Shown here: in pieces, positions 7,551-15,592 of the stretch | How the letters are laid out: each line of letters starts with the position of its first letter | How positions within the stretch are numbered: the stretch's first letter is position 1 | Assembly (NCBI RefSeq): GCF_020172085.1 | Contig: NZ_JAIVAT010000003.1 | Coordinates: forward strand, 310,001 to 374,000 | Direction: 5' to 3' | Length of the DNA: 64,000 nucleotides | DNA from: Rossellomorea aquimaris | Lineage (GTDB): Bacteria > Bacillota > Bacilli > Bacillales > Bacillaceae_B | Notes under the pieces: model-generated | What the model was told of the DNA's origin: nothing | The model's database searches: none | The model's input: only the letters and a program-made list of their open reading frames with translations | Program-made: the position numbers and the translations under genes

Positions 7551-8945
7551 TTACGGCAACCGATTCTCCTGCATCAATTGAAGAAAAGATTGATAATCCG
7601 CATTTACCTGATCCGCATAATCTCCTGCTAAATCCACCACTGTTGTCTTAAATTGTGGCCATACATCTATGGCTTGCAGTGCACCATCCTCAAAATTATA
7701 GGAAATGAATTGATCCTGATAATCCCGATCAGCACGTGCATGAGCATAGGCAAGGGCTTGTGCCGAGTATTTTACAAAGCTGTCGAGATCTGATTTGCTG
7801 TTGAAATCAACTGGATCTAAACCATGTTTCCAAGGGGAAATCCTGCGGACAAGATACGATTTACTCCCTCCTGCTAAGACGCCCATATGATCATCCACCT
7901 GGTCTTGAAGTCCTTTATAAGCGACCCGAGCAGTATCTGCTGTACCATTTAGTTGATTATTGTAGGTAGAAGCATCCGTAAGTGGATTGACGAACATATT
8001 CGGTTTCAACTGTTCCTTGACTTCCAGAAGTTGATCATCGTTTGTTGCGCTTGTTGGTCCTTCAATTAACACATAATATTTCTCTACTCCTAAGCTCCCC
8101 AAGCCTGAATGAAGGCGGCGGGCACGATCCTTTACATCAAAATAATGGGTATCCCAGCTGCTAACCTTATCTGAAATATCCTGAAGGTAGGAAGACCAAT
8201 GTCCTTCCAAATCTGCTAAATCACTGCTGTCAACGACAGATAAATCTGGATTGGACCAATCGAATTGACGATTCCCACTGCTATTGATGACCGTCCATTT
8301 GTCTAGAGCGTGTGATGCATCCCGGCTGATGACATCATCCATTTCGTCATCGATGAATCCTGTCACTGTCGCTTTATCCATCTTCACACTCGTTTCCCCT
8401 GCATTACCGTTCACGCTTGTTAGCGTATCCTGATACTCCGTCAGAAACGACATAGCCAGGTCATCGGCTTCTGCTTGAGACAGACTCCAATCTAATTGGT
8501 CCTTCAATAGATAAATACTGGTCGTATAACGCAGTAAATCCCAATAAAAAGGCCCTATGTATGAATCATCGAAATCATTCAGGTCAAATACGATATCCCC
8601 TTCGTCATTATCAAAGAACCCTACATTTTGAGTATGGAAATCCCCAGAAAGCCACGTATCCACATTGTTGGTTGTGGTCCATTCATTAGGAATCTGAATC
8701 GTCCCATTATCGAGGTCTTGGTAATAAAGGAAGTTCGTTGCGCGGTAAAAAGCAAAAGGTGAATCTTCCATCGCCTGGTATTTCTCCGTTTTCACTGTGT
8801 TATCTGATATGTACGCATTGGCGTTCGAGATTTCCTGTTGGAGATGATCCGTGCGGGTAGAACTGTTTGTCATCGCTAGTCCATTAAGGGGTCCTGTCAT
8901 AAGTATGCCGGCCATACTTATGCATGCTAAAGCACTACGTTTCAT
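7551..8945 (-). CDS. Secreted DUF2252 family protein, kinase-like fold
   Basis: 464 residues. An N-terminal signal peptide (KR, then a hydrophobic stretch to about residue 24, with no lipobox) predicts export. The rest matches the DUF2252 family, including SPFAFYRATNFLYY (62-75), GDFHTQN (101-107) and DLNDFDD (121-127). The last two resemble the catalytic HGDxxxxN and Mg-binding DFD elements of aminoglycoside-phosphotransferase-like kinases. Near the C-terminus YLVRRISPWKHG and ALAYAHARAD are conserved too. Members of the family are usually cytoplasmic and uncharacterised, so the signal peptide is noteworthy: there is little ATP outside the cell. The RBS AAAGGAGC is about 11 bases before ATG. 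Function unknown. Confidence 0.8.
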   Translation of the reverse strand: MKRSALACISMAGILMTGPLNGLAMTNSSTRTDHLQQEISNANAYISDNTVKTEKYQAMEDSPFAFYRATNFLYYQDLDNGTIQIPNEWTTTNNVDTWLSGDFHTQNVGFFDNDEGDIVFDLNDFDDSYIGPFYWDLLRYTTSIYLLKDQLDWSLSQAEADDLAMSFLTEYQDTLTSVNGNAGETSVKMDKATVTGFIDDEMDDVISRDASHALDKWTVINSSGNRQFDWSNPDLSVVDSSDLADLEGHWSSYLQDISDKVSSWDTHYFDVKDRARRLHSGLGSLGVEKYYVLIEGPTSATNDDQLLEVKEQLKPNMFVNPLTDASTYNNQLNGTADTARVAYKGLQDQVDDHMGVLAGGSKSYLVRRISPWKHGLDPVDFNSKSDLDSFVKYSAQALAYAHARADRDYQDQFISYNFEDGALQAIDVWPQFKTTVVDLAGDYADQVNADYQSFLQLMQENRLP

Positions 8946-9161
8946 GAAATGTTAAGCTCCTTTTTATTTCGATTCTCTACAAAGAAACCCTATCATAGAA
9001 AGGTGCGTTCATTTTCTTATTTACATAAATTTTACGGTAATGATAGTCAGTCTTAACACTTCAGATCTACTGAATGTGATTGGCTTACTTGACTTCCAGG
9101 TTGAAGATTCAAAATATTTATGAAATAATTACCAGTACCAATATAAGAAAGGAATAGAGCT
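8946..9161. other. Divergent intergenic spacer, first part
   Basis: AT-rich spacer between the minus-strand DUF2252 gene and the plus-strand MFS unit. Promoters for both must lie here, but I see no pair of boxes strong enough to assign. A short TTCAG/CTGAA inverted repeat is present near 9060. Confidence 0.3.
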
Positions 9162-9200
9162 ATGATCCCGATTCTTTTTCAAAACCCCTTCGATCATTAG
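9162..9200 (+). CDS. Putative 12-residue leader peptide
   Basis: ATG 9162 follows AAAGGA (9148-9153) with an 8-base gap and opens a 12-codon frame, MIPILFQNPFDH, ending TAG at 9200. It is 82 bases before the MFS gene and is followed by a hairpin covering that gene's ribosome binding site. The layout is that of a translational attenuator leader, as known for erm and some efflux genes of Gram-positive bacteria. Only position and RBS support it. Confidence 0.4.
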   Translation: MIPILFQNPFDH

Positions 9201-9224
9201 ACCTCATTCATCGTGTGGAAACCG

Positions 9225-9272
9225 CCTTAAGATGAACGAATTACTACGAGTGAATTGTTCATTTTAAGGAGG
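9225..9272 (+). promoter_or_regulatory. Hairpin sequestering the MFS ribosome binding site
   Basis: 9225-9239 can pair with 9255-9269 (15 bp, two G-T pairs). The 3' arm includes AAGG of the AAGGAGG site at 9266-9272. A rival stem, TTCATC 9207-9212 with GATGAA 9231-9236, is exclusive with it. Together with the leader ORF this suggests translational control of the efflux pump. Confidence 0.5.
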
Positions 9273-9282
9273 ATTATGATAC

Positions 9283-10497
9283 ATGAATAGACAACTACTA
9301 ATCTTGTTGACTGGCAGGATTATCACGAACTTTGCAGACAGCTTCTACATGATAGCCACGATCTGGTACGTGAAATCGGCTACGTCTTCACCCTTTTTCA
9401 TCGGACTGACCAGTGCTGTGGCCATCCTGCCCGTTACGATTCAATTTCTATATGGTCCCATCATTGATCGTTTTTCAAAACGAAAGATTCTTTATACAGC
9501 CATGCTTGGACAGGGCGTCCTTGTTGGGGTCATATCAGTCTTGTATTATGGTCATCTCTTATGGCTGCCATTATTATTCACATTGATGTTTCTGGCTCTT
9601 TCCTTATCGGAATGTACCTATCCAACTGAAAGTGCCCTGATCGAAAGTCTGACTCCACATGATCAGTTGACGAAGGTGAATTCGATTTTTTCCTTTTCCT
9701 ATCAAACCCTCGATATCATTTGTGATGCCGTATCGGGAATACTGATCGCCTTTATTGGTATAGGGCTGATTTATGTGACGAATAGTGTTTTATTGGTTGG
9801 GACAGGCATCCTGTTTCTATTTTATTTAAACGTCCCCCGCTCGAAAAAGGAAACGGACGTACGAACCGGCCGCTTCCTCATGCAGTACAAGGAAGATTTC
9901 AAAGAAGGATTTCTAGTCGTGAAAAAACGTCATACGCTTCTAAGCCTGGTGTTCGGCATTATCGGGATGAATGTCATGGCAACCATGGGGATGTCCATGC
10001 TTCCGGTTATTTCTGAATCAACTTCGGAATACGGATTCTGGCTGACGGCCGTATCTCTTGGCACCTTATCAGGGACCATCCTATCCAGTCAGGTTGAGAA
10101 GTTTGCGCTTAATCGCACTTTGCCACTACTGTCATTATGGTCCGGAGTGTGCTGGATGCTGGCATTTGTATGGATTGACGTTCCCTTTCTGCCTTATCTC
10201 TTGTTTGCTTTATCATGGATGGGGATCGGCATCATTGGGATTTATGTGCAAACCTTGATTCAGATCAACCTTCCAAAGGGATATATAGGGATTGGCTTTG
10301 CCTTCCTTTCATCGCTTCTCGGATCCCTGAGTCCTTTAGGCTACCTGCTCGGCGGGGTGATTGGGGAGTTCACTTCAGGAAAATTTCTATTGGAGTTGTC
10401 GTCACTCGGTTATTTAGTTTTTACCGTATACTTCATGCTCCATCCAAAATTAAAAAAGCTAAACAATCCGTTAAGCGTACGTTTTGAAGAATCGTGA
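9283..10497 (+). CDS. MFS transporter, putative drug or macrolide efflux
   Basis: 404-residue 12-helix major facilitator of the MFS_3 / macrolide-efflux-like group. It starts MNRQLLILLTGRIITNFADS, a helix 1 usual for that group, with GPIIDRFSKRKIL at about 59-71 as the cytoplasmic loop 2-3 motif A. The ATG at 9283 has AAGGAGG 10 bases before it. A small leader ORF and a hairpin over the RBS precede it, suggesting induction by an inhibitor of translation; this is inference. It probably exports an antibiotic or a siderophore-like compound. It is followed by its own terminator. Confidence 0.88.
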   Translation: MNRQLLILLTGRIITNFADSFYMIATIWYVKSATSSPFFIGLTSAVAILPVTIQFLYGPIIDRFSKRKILYTAMLGQGVLVGVISVLYYGHLLWLPLLFTLMFLALSLSECTYPTESALIESLTPHDQLTKVNSIFSFSYQTLDIICDAVSGILIAFIGIGLIYVTNSVLLVGTGILFLFYLNVPRSKKETDVRTGRFLMQYKEDFKEGFLVVKKRHTLLSLVFGIIGMNVMATMGMSMLPVISESTSEYGFWLTAVSLGTLSGTILSSQVEKFALNRTLPLLSLWSGVCWMLAFVWIDVPFLPYLLFALSWMGIGIIGIYVQTLIQINLPKGYIGIGFAFLSSLLGSLSPLGYLLGGVIGEFTSGKFLLELSSLGYLVFTVYFMLHPKLKKLNNPLSVRFEES

Positions 10498-10503
10498 TTC
10501 AAC

Positions 10504-10532
10504 AGGTTTCCCTTTTTAGGGAGACCTTTTTT
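10504..10532 (+). terminator. Rho-independent terminator
   Basis: 10-bp stem AGGTTTCCCT (10504-10513) with AGGGAGACCT (10518-10527), then T6. Confidence 0.85.
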
Positions 10533-10557
10533 CAAGCATATAAAGTGGGGTGTAGGG

Positions 10558-11406
10558 ATGAACAGTTGGGAAAGAAAGCTACTCCAAACAACACGCGGAG
10601 TATTTGAAGTATTCATGAAGGGTCAGGGAGATCCGTTATGTGTCACCCACCATTATTCCGAGTTCAATCATACAGGAGACTACTTCGCAGAGACCTTCAC
10701 TCGTACGAACCAAGTCTTTTTGATTAACTTACGGGAAGCAGGGGGTTCTGACAAAGCATATGAACCGTATCAGCTCAGTATGTTGGAAACGATATTTGAT
10801 CTGGAAGCGGTCAGGGAAACATTAGGTTTTCAACGCTGGGGATTTGCCGGCCATTCCACTGGCGGGATGTTGGGAGTTCTTTACGGAATACATTTCTCGA
10901 AAAGTCTGGATTTTACCGTGATCGTCGGAGCTGCAGCGAGAGAATATATGACCTTTTCCGAAGACTGTATTTACAACCGGGCACATCCTGATTACGAAAG
11001 GATGCAGGAACTGATTGAAACACTGAAGCAATCGGATTTATCACTTAAAAAAAGAAAAGAATTGTCAATTGAAAGGACGAAATTATCCTTACATAAACCT
11101 GAGAAATATCGTGATCTTTTTTCCAAGGATATTCATAAAGGAATGGCTGCTGCACGGATGAACTTTTTCATCCGTGAAATACACGTCTATGATGTCACGA
11201 GAAAACTGGAATTGATTCACGTCCCGACGTTGATCATGTGCGGCCGATATGATGTGCAATGTCCGTTGAACTATTCGATTGAAATGGCTGAGGGTATATC
11301 AGATTCAAGATTGGTCATCTTTGAGAGGAGTAACCATTACCCGTTCCTTGAAGAAGCAGAGCGATTTGCGGAGGAGTATGAGGCGTTTTTAGAGGAAAGG
11401 AAATAG
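10558..11406 (+). CDS. Alpha/beta hydrolase, prolyl-aminopeptidase-like
   Basis: 282-residue alpha/beta hydrolase. The nucleophile elbow GHSTGG is at 98-103 with Ser100. The acid is probably the Asp in CGRYDVQCP and the base is the His in SNHYPF near the C-terminus, so the triad is complete. The cap insert is helical and charged. The overall pattern resembles proline iminopeptidase and related esterases. It is the first gene of a compact four-gene cluster (13, 29 and 2 bases apart) with a phosphotransferase, an acetyltransferase and a second hydrolase. The RBS is weak (GGGGTGTAGGG). The substrate is unknown; a detoxification role is only suggested by neighbours. Confidence 0.85.
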   Translation: MNSWERKLLQTTRGVFEVFMKGQGDPLCVTHHYSEFNHTGDYFAETFTRTNQVFLINLREAGGSDKAYEPYQLSMLETIFDLEAVRETLGFQRWGFAGHSTGGMLGVLYGIHFSKSLDFTVIVGAAAREYMTFSEDCIYNRAHPDYERMQELIETLKQSDLSLKKRKELSIERTKLSLHKPEKYRDLFSKDIHKGMAAARMNFFIREIHVYDVTRKLELIHVPTLIMCGRYDVQCPLNYSIEMAEGISDSRLVIFERSNHYPFLEEAERFAEEYEAFLEERK

Positions 11407-11419
11407 AGGAGGTACACAC

Positions 11420-12286
11420 GTGGAGTCACAATATGAAAATCGAATAAGAGAAATGTACCCTGAGTTCACGATCACTCACAGCGAAATGAACATAATCGGA
11501 CAGAACAATGATGTTCTCATCGTCAACGGTTCACTTGTGTTCAGGTTTCCGAAGTATCTGGAAGGAATCAGGAAATTAAAGAAAGAAACGAAGGTGTTGG
11601 AAGCGGTAAAGGGTACCATTTCATTACCGGTTCCATACCCTCTTTATCAATCCATGGAACCTGAGGAAGTGGGGAAGGTGTTCACGGGATACAAGATGAT
11701 TGATGGTGAACCATTCTGGCCAGGAGTTTTTAAGGATCATGAAGAACATAGTCAAAAAATCGCTTCACAATTGACGGGGTTTTTGACTGAATTGCACTCC
11801 CAGTCTATCGATGATTTAGAAATCGAGAAGAAAAGCATTGATGATATACGAAGTTCAATCGTCGATTTATACAATCGGATCAAGGAGAAGCTTTTTCCAC
11901 ATATGAATGAAAACGCAAAATGCGAAGTAAGCCACCATTTCGATTCATTTTTATCCAAAAGTGAACTACTGGATTTCCAACCGGTCCTCATTCATGGAGA
12001 CTTTGGGGCTTCGAATATTCTATGGGATGCGAAGAGCCAGGAGATCTCCGGAATAATCGATTTTGGTGAAACTGAAGTGGGAGATCCTGCTTACGACTTT
12101 GCAGGGCTATTATCCAGTTACGGGGAACACTTCGTCCGCACCTGCCTGGACATGTATCCGAATGGGGAGCACATTTTGGACAGGATGGCTTTCTATAGAG
12201 GGACATTCGCGTTGCAGGAAGCGCTCCACGGCTTTGAGAACCACGACCGGGAAGCATTTGAGAATGGGATGAAGAGATATAGATGA
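11420..12286 (+). CDS. Aminoglycoside phosphotransferase family kinase
   Basis: 288-residue APH-fold kinase. The catalytic loop HGDFGASN is at 192-199, and the Mg-binding IDFGETEVGDPAYDF follows at 213 onward. The N-terminal lobe has the NDVLIVNGSLVFRFPK nucleotide-binding beta strands. GTG 11420 is preceded by AGGAGG at the right distance. These motifs are closest to the APH(2'')/homoserine-kinase-like branch. It may phosphorylate an aminoglycoside, macrolide or a normal metabolite; resistance cannot be claimed from sequence. The stop of this gene overlaps an ATG of the next frame, but the next gene's better start is 33 bases further. Confidence 0.85.
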   Translation: MESQYENRIREMYPEFTITHSEMNIIGQNNDVLIVNGSLVFRFPKYLEGIRKLKKETKVLEAVKGTISLPVPYPLYQSMEPEEVGKVFTGYKMIDGEPFWPGVFKDHEEHSQKIASQLTGFLTELHSQSIDDLEIEKKSIDDIRSSIVDLYNRIKEKLFPHMNENAKCEVSHHFDSFLSKSELLDFQPVLIHGDFGASNILWDAKSQEISGIIDFGETEVGDPAYDFAGLLSSYGEHFVRTCLDMYPNGEHILDRMAFYRGTFALQEALHGFENHDREAFENGMKRYR

Positions 12287-12315
12287 TTACGTTCGCAAAT
12301 GGAAGGGAGTCTTCT

Positions 12316-12729
12316 ATGGAAGAATTGAAATCAACACCCATCGATCCTGATGTCAGAACATTACTATCTTTTGCGACGGCCCATGAGAAAGTCAAAGTGG
12401 AATATGATTTGTACATTCATTCCTCCCAGAGAAAGCTATTTGGGTTTGTGAAGAACAACGCTCTGCTTGGGTGTATCGGGATTGAGTTACTGGATCATGA
12501 TTGGTGCGAGGTCAAGCATATAGCCGTGATGCCACAACACCGTGGTGAGGGGATTGGGAAACAGATGATTGATTTTATCAGGAGACATGGTTCTTTCTCG
12601 GGTATTACTGCTGAGACGGATGAAGAAGCAGTGATGTTTTATAAGAAAATAGGGTTTGAGGTTAGGAGTTTGGGTGAGAAGTATCCGGGGGTGAAGCGGT
12701 TTAAATGTCGATTAAGTATGGAGGAATGA
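12316..12729 (+). CDS. GNAT family N-acetyltransferase
   Basis: 137-residue GCN5-type acetyltransferase. Motif A, IAVMPQHRGEGIGKQMIDF, supplies the R-G-x-G-I-G pyrophosphate loop; it is followed by EAVMFYKKIGFEVRSLG. I take ATG 12316 as the start, since GGAAGGGAG lies six bases before it; an ATG at 12283 would overlap the kinase stop but has no RBS. The gene is inside the four-gene cluster. The acceptor is unknown. Confidence 0.85.
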   Translation: MEELKSTPIDPDVRTLLSFATAHEKVKVEYDLYIHSSQRKLFGFVKNNALLGCIGIELLDHDWCEVKHIAVMPQHRGEGIGKQMIDFIRRHGSFSGITAETDEEAVMFYKKIGFEVRSLGEKYPGVKRFKCRLSMEE

Positions 12730-12731
12730 AC

Positions 12732-13604
12732 ATGAAACAACGGACCATAATGGTGGACAACCATCCCTTTATTGTCTATGAAATCGGAGACCGACAGCTT
12801 CCACCTCTCTTATGCCTGCACGGGATGACAGCCGATTCCAACAGCTTCATTGAACTTGCCGGGCATCTCCGTAACGATTTTCATATCATCCTATTAGACC
12901 TTCCCGGACACGGAGAAACCGCCCCTCTTGACGGTGAAGAAGACTACCTTTTTTCCTCATTAGCGAATCGGATCATGGGAGTCATCAACAAGATGACGTC
13001 TGAACCAGCATATGTGTTGGGGCACTCCTGGGGAGCTGACCTGTCATTACATCTCGCGGCGAAATTCCCTGATAAAATAAAGGGGCTAATATTAATTGAT
13101 GGAGGGTATGTTTTCCCTGAAATGGTTGTGGGATATACAAGGGAGAAGGCTCATTCCGATTGGGCAGAGTATATTGATTCGAGCCGATATCGGTCTTGGG
13201 AAGATATAGTAAACACATACAAGGAGTACACGACACGGCCTTGGGATCAGCAGCTCGAGGGAATCATTTCTTCAAACTTTGTAAAAGAGGATGGCCATTA
13301 TCAATTGAGAGCTGACAGGGACAGTCTTTTGGCAACGATTAAAGCCTTTTATCTTGAACCATGTTCGACAACGTATCCATTCATTGAGTGCCCTGTTTTA
13401 TTCTTTCATGCTACTATTTCGGACTCAGACCGTTCACGTCAGCATGGAATCGAAAAACTGAAGAGTGCGTTGAAAGAAGTGAAAGTAGTCGGGTTCGAGA
13501 ATTCGAAACATAATGTGCATTGGGATTGCCCTGAGTTAGTGGGGAAGGAAATCCGAGATTGGAATAAAAAATACCCCCCTATTGAAGGCATATATAGGGG
13601 GTGA
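12732..13604 (+). CDS. Alpha/beta hydrolase
   Basis: 290-residue alpha/beta hydrolase: oxyanion region CLHGMTADSNSF (28-39), DLPGHGET (56-63), nucleophile GHSWGAD with Ser99, and a late SKHNVHWD with the catalytic His. I start at ATG 12732 because TATGGAGG ends eight bases before it; two upstream in-frame ATGs (12705, 12726) are worse. It resembles lactonases, esterases and thioesterases of the MenH/PcaD type. The last codons (PPIEGIYRG) lie in a hairpin that works as the terminator of the opposite-strand gene. The substrate is unknown. Confidence 0.85.
   Translation: MKQRTIMVDNHPFIVYEIGDRQLPPLLCLHGMTADSNSFIELAGHLRNDFHIILLDLPGHGETAPLDGEEDYLFSSLANRIMGVINKMTSEPAYVLGHSWGADLSLHLAAKFPDKIKGLILIDGGYVFPEMVVGYTREKAHSDWAEYIDSSRYRSWEDIVNTYKEYTTRPWDQQLEGIISSNFVKEDGHYQLRADRDSLLATIKAFYLEPCSTTYPFIECPVLFFHATISDSDRSRQHGIEKLKSALKEVKVVGFENSKHNVHWDCPELVGKEIRDWNKKYPPIEGIYRG
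13561..13601 (-). terminator. Terminator of the minus-strand ECF operon, inside a plus-strand CDS
   Basis: 13575-13582 pairs with 13594-13601 (CCCCCTAT / ATAGGGGG). On the minus strand the stem is followed by TATTTTTTATT. It ends the sigma/anti-sigma transcript while lying within the coding end of the plus-strand hydrolase. Confidence 0.75.
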
Positions 13605-13609
13605 CGAAT

Positions 13610-14629
13610 TTAGTTATTTAGGTTAATGATAATGGGTTCAAGCTTGATTTCGGTATGGCCTTTTCCAAACATGAGACTGGCAATTTCAACGGGCTCAATG
13701 ATGAGTTGACTGGCACCATCCTGAATGGTTCCGAATGAAGTGGTACCTTCAAGTGTTTTGCCGTTGTCCTCAGAAAAGCCGCCTCCACCTGTTCCATCGA
13801 TGTAGACATGACCAAGATCGTCTTTCACGGTGAATGTAGGCGTTACCTCTGGCCATTCCTCGAGAAGTGAGTCCGTCACCACCTGCTCATATGCAATCAC
13901 CGTTGATACATCTGTAAGCTCAACGGATTTTAACATGAAGTGAATATCGTTCGTCTTAACGGTTTCGTTTACAAGCCTGACGTCTCCATCCAGCCGTTTC
14001 AATGAAAAGGCGAAGGACCAATCTCCATCCACCTCTACATCATTGGAAGTACTGTAAAGCGTCTGTGGTTCCCAAGTAATCTCTACCTTATCCGGAGTGT
14101 CGCCGCCTTTAAAGCTTGGGGTGATGGTGGATAACCCGACATAGCGGTTATCGCTGATCTTCGTGATTTTACTGCTCCCACCGTTACCGATGGCCCCTTT
14201 TATGTCAAACCAATTGGCCCCTCTAGTCGGGCCTTCCCCAAAGTCTTTATCCGTTTCCATGGCATATGAGACCGTAATATTCGTGCCGTCGTACACGGCA
14301 TTATCAATCAGGACGGTCACTCCGTTGCTACTCTCTGAAAGTCCGATATCCGTTGAATACTCGTCAAACTCTTTGTATGTGTCGTCAACACTGAAATAGT
14401 CTATAACATCATCCATGAACGGAATCTGAGTAGCGAAAGAGGGATAGGCAAAGCCTGCTGCGGTAGAGACACCGATCAGCATGACAGATGCAACCGCTAT
14501 ATTCCTCCATACATGTGTCTTTTTACGTTTTTTTAGGACGTGTTGTTTAACTCGCTTTTTTTCCAAGTCCGTCACTTCTTCCAATTCAAGTGTATCGATA
14601 TCTATATCTATCCATTCCTTCATGCTCAT
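13610..14629 (-). CDS. DUF4179-type anti-sigma factor
   Basis: 339 residues: a charged cytoplasmic N-terminal part (1-42), one membrane helix at about 43-60 (NIAVASVMLIGVSTAAGFAY) and a long extracellular region. FMDDVIDYFSVDDTYKEF just after the helix is typical of the DUF4179 family, and the last third matches the accompanying immunoglobulin-like DUF5643-type domain. It begins in ATGA overlap with the sigma gene at 14626-15189, so the two are translated together. It should hold that sigma factor at the membrane until a surface signal arrives. The signal is unknown. Confidence 0.85.
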   Translation of the reverse strand: MSMKEWIDIDIDTLELEEVTDLEKKRVKQHVLKKRKKTHVWRNIAVASVMLIGVSTAAGFAYPSFATQIPFMDDVIDYFSVDDTYKEFDEYSTDIGLSESSNGVTVLIDNAVYDGTNITVSYAMETDKDFGEGPTRGANWFDIKGAIGNGGSSKITKISDNRYVGLSTITPSFKGGDTPDKVEITWEPQTLYSTSNDVEVDGDWSFAFSLKRLDGDVRLVNETVKTNDIHFMLKSVELTDVSTVIAYEQVVTDSLLEEWPEVTPTFTVKDDLGHVYIDGTGGGGFSEDNGKTLEGTTSFGTIQDGASQLIIEPVEIASLMFGKGHTEIKLEPIIINLNN

Positions 14630-15189
14630 ACCAGTCGCTCCTTTAATGTCACATTCGAGGCTAATTTTTTCTTCCCACGGTATAATCGGTTATCCACAGC
14701 TGCTTTAGAAAGGTTTAATTGCTCCGCGATTTCGATATTGGTCAAATCCAAATAATATTTCATCATGAAAATATCCCGGTCCATTTCATCGAGCTGACTG
14801 ATCGCTGCTAATAATTCGTTTTTCTCTTCCCGTCGCAGTACGGAAGTGTCGGTTTGGAGAGGACTTGATTTTTGCTGAAGGGATTCGTCGGACTGTTCAC
14901 GGGCGTTCCGTTTTTCAGCCTGACGGTACCGGTCGATGGCCTTATATTTGGTGATCATCCCGATCCACTTTTTGAAATCCTCTGCGTCGCCTTGAAATTG
15001 ATGATCATTTTGCCAGACAGTGAGGAACACATCATTGATACATTCATCGATATCAAGACGATTTCCATTGTGTAAAACCTTTGTGGCGATGGTTTTTACA
15101 AGTGGCATATAGACATCGATAATATACTCCAATGCATCTTCTTTTTTCTTTTTTAACCTGGTGATGAAGTTGGTCGGTGAACTTTTCAT
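14626..15189 (-). CDS. ECF-type RNA polymerase sigma factor
   Basis: 187-residue sigma-70 family protein. Region 2 includes DECINDVFLTVWQND and WIGMITKYKAIDRYRQ; region 4 includes MKYYLDLTNIEIAEQLNLSK followed by AAVDNRLYRGKKKL. It has the extended linker and RLKKKKEDALEYII start of the SigO/SigJ-like branch found with DUF4179 anti-sigma factors. The start has AAGGAGC nine bases before ATG. Transcribed leftward with its anti-sigma partner. It is the second ECF pair in the window. Its target promoters are unknown. Confidence 0.88.
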   Translation of the reverse strand: MKSSPTNFITRLKKKKEDALEYIIDVYMPLVKTIATKVLHNGNRLDIDECINDVFLTVWQNDHQFQGDAEDFKKWIGMITKYKAIDRYRQAEKRNAREQSDESLQQKSSPLQTDTSVLRREEKNELLAAISQLDEMDRDIFMMKYYLDLTNIEIAEQLNLSKAAVDNRLYRGKKKLASNVTLKERLV

Positions 15190-15356
15190 TGAATTCGCTC
15201 CTTATATGGTTGAAAGGCCTTTTCATAAAGTACAACGAATGGACTTAGAAGTTATTCTCATGAAAGTCGGTTAAAACTAGTATATATGTATTTTTTATAC
15301 AATTGAGGTTGTTCCGGGCATTATCGAGTTATTCGTATATGGTTAATTTTGGTATT

Positions 15357-15448
15357 TGGCGCAATTACAGATCCATTTGACGCAAATATCAAAATAATGA
15401 CGCAAAAAATTCAGTTTTGACGCAAATGTGCTCGGAAATGACGCAAAT
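15357..15448. repeat. 21-bp-period motif array 1 (TGACGCAAAT)
   Basis: Five copies of TGRCGCAAWW start at 15357, 15378, 15398, 15418 and 15439, spaced 21, 20, 20 and 21 bases. The sequence between copies is not conserved. It lies between the ECF sigma start and the end of ytrI. Apart from it, nothing is visible in 15190-15552. Confidence 0.75.
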
Positions 15449-15552
15449 ACCATGAAAGGGCAGAAGAAGTAACCCATCATGCCCGCTCAAGTAAGGATTC
15501 GGACGAGGGTTCCCTCTACATTCAAATTTCAACACATTACTTCTCTCAAAAA

Positions 15553-15581
15553 CGAAAAAAGAACCTGCCACCGACAGGTTC
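15553..15581 (-). terminator. Rho-independent terminator of ytrHI
   Basis: GAACCTG/CAGGTTC stem (15561-15567 with 15575-15581), with T6 on the minus strand. Confidence 0.8.
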
Positions 15582-15592
15582 ACCCAACCCAA

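Noticed and set aside
15357-15448. CRISPR array
   Set aside because: Cores are only about 10 bases, period is 21, and there is no constant repeat with unique spacers of usual size; no cas genes in the window. The same holds for the other three arrays.
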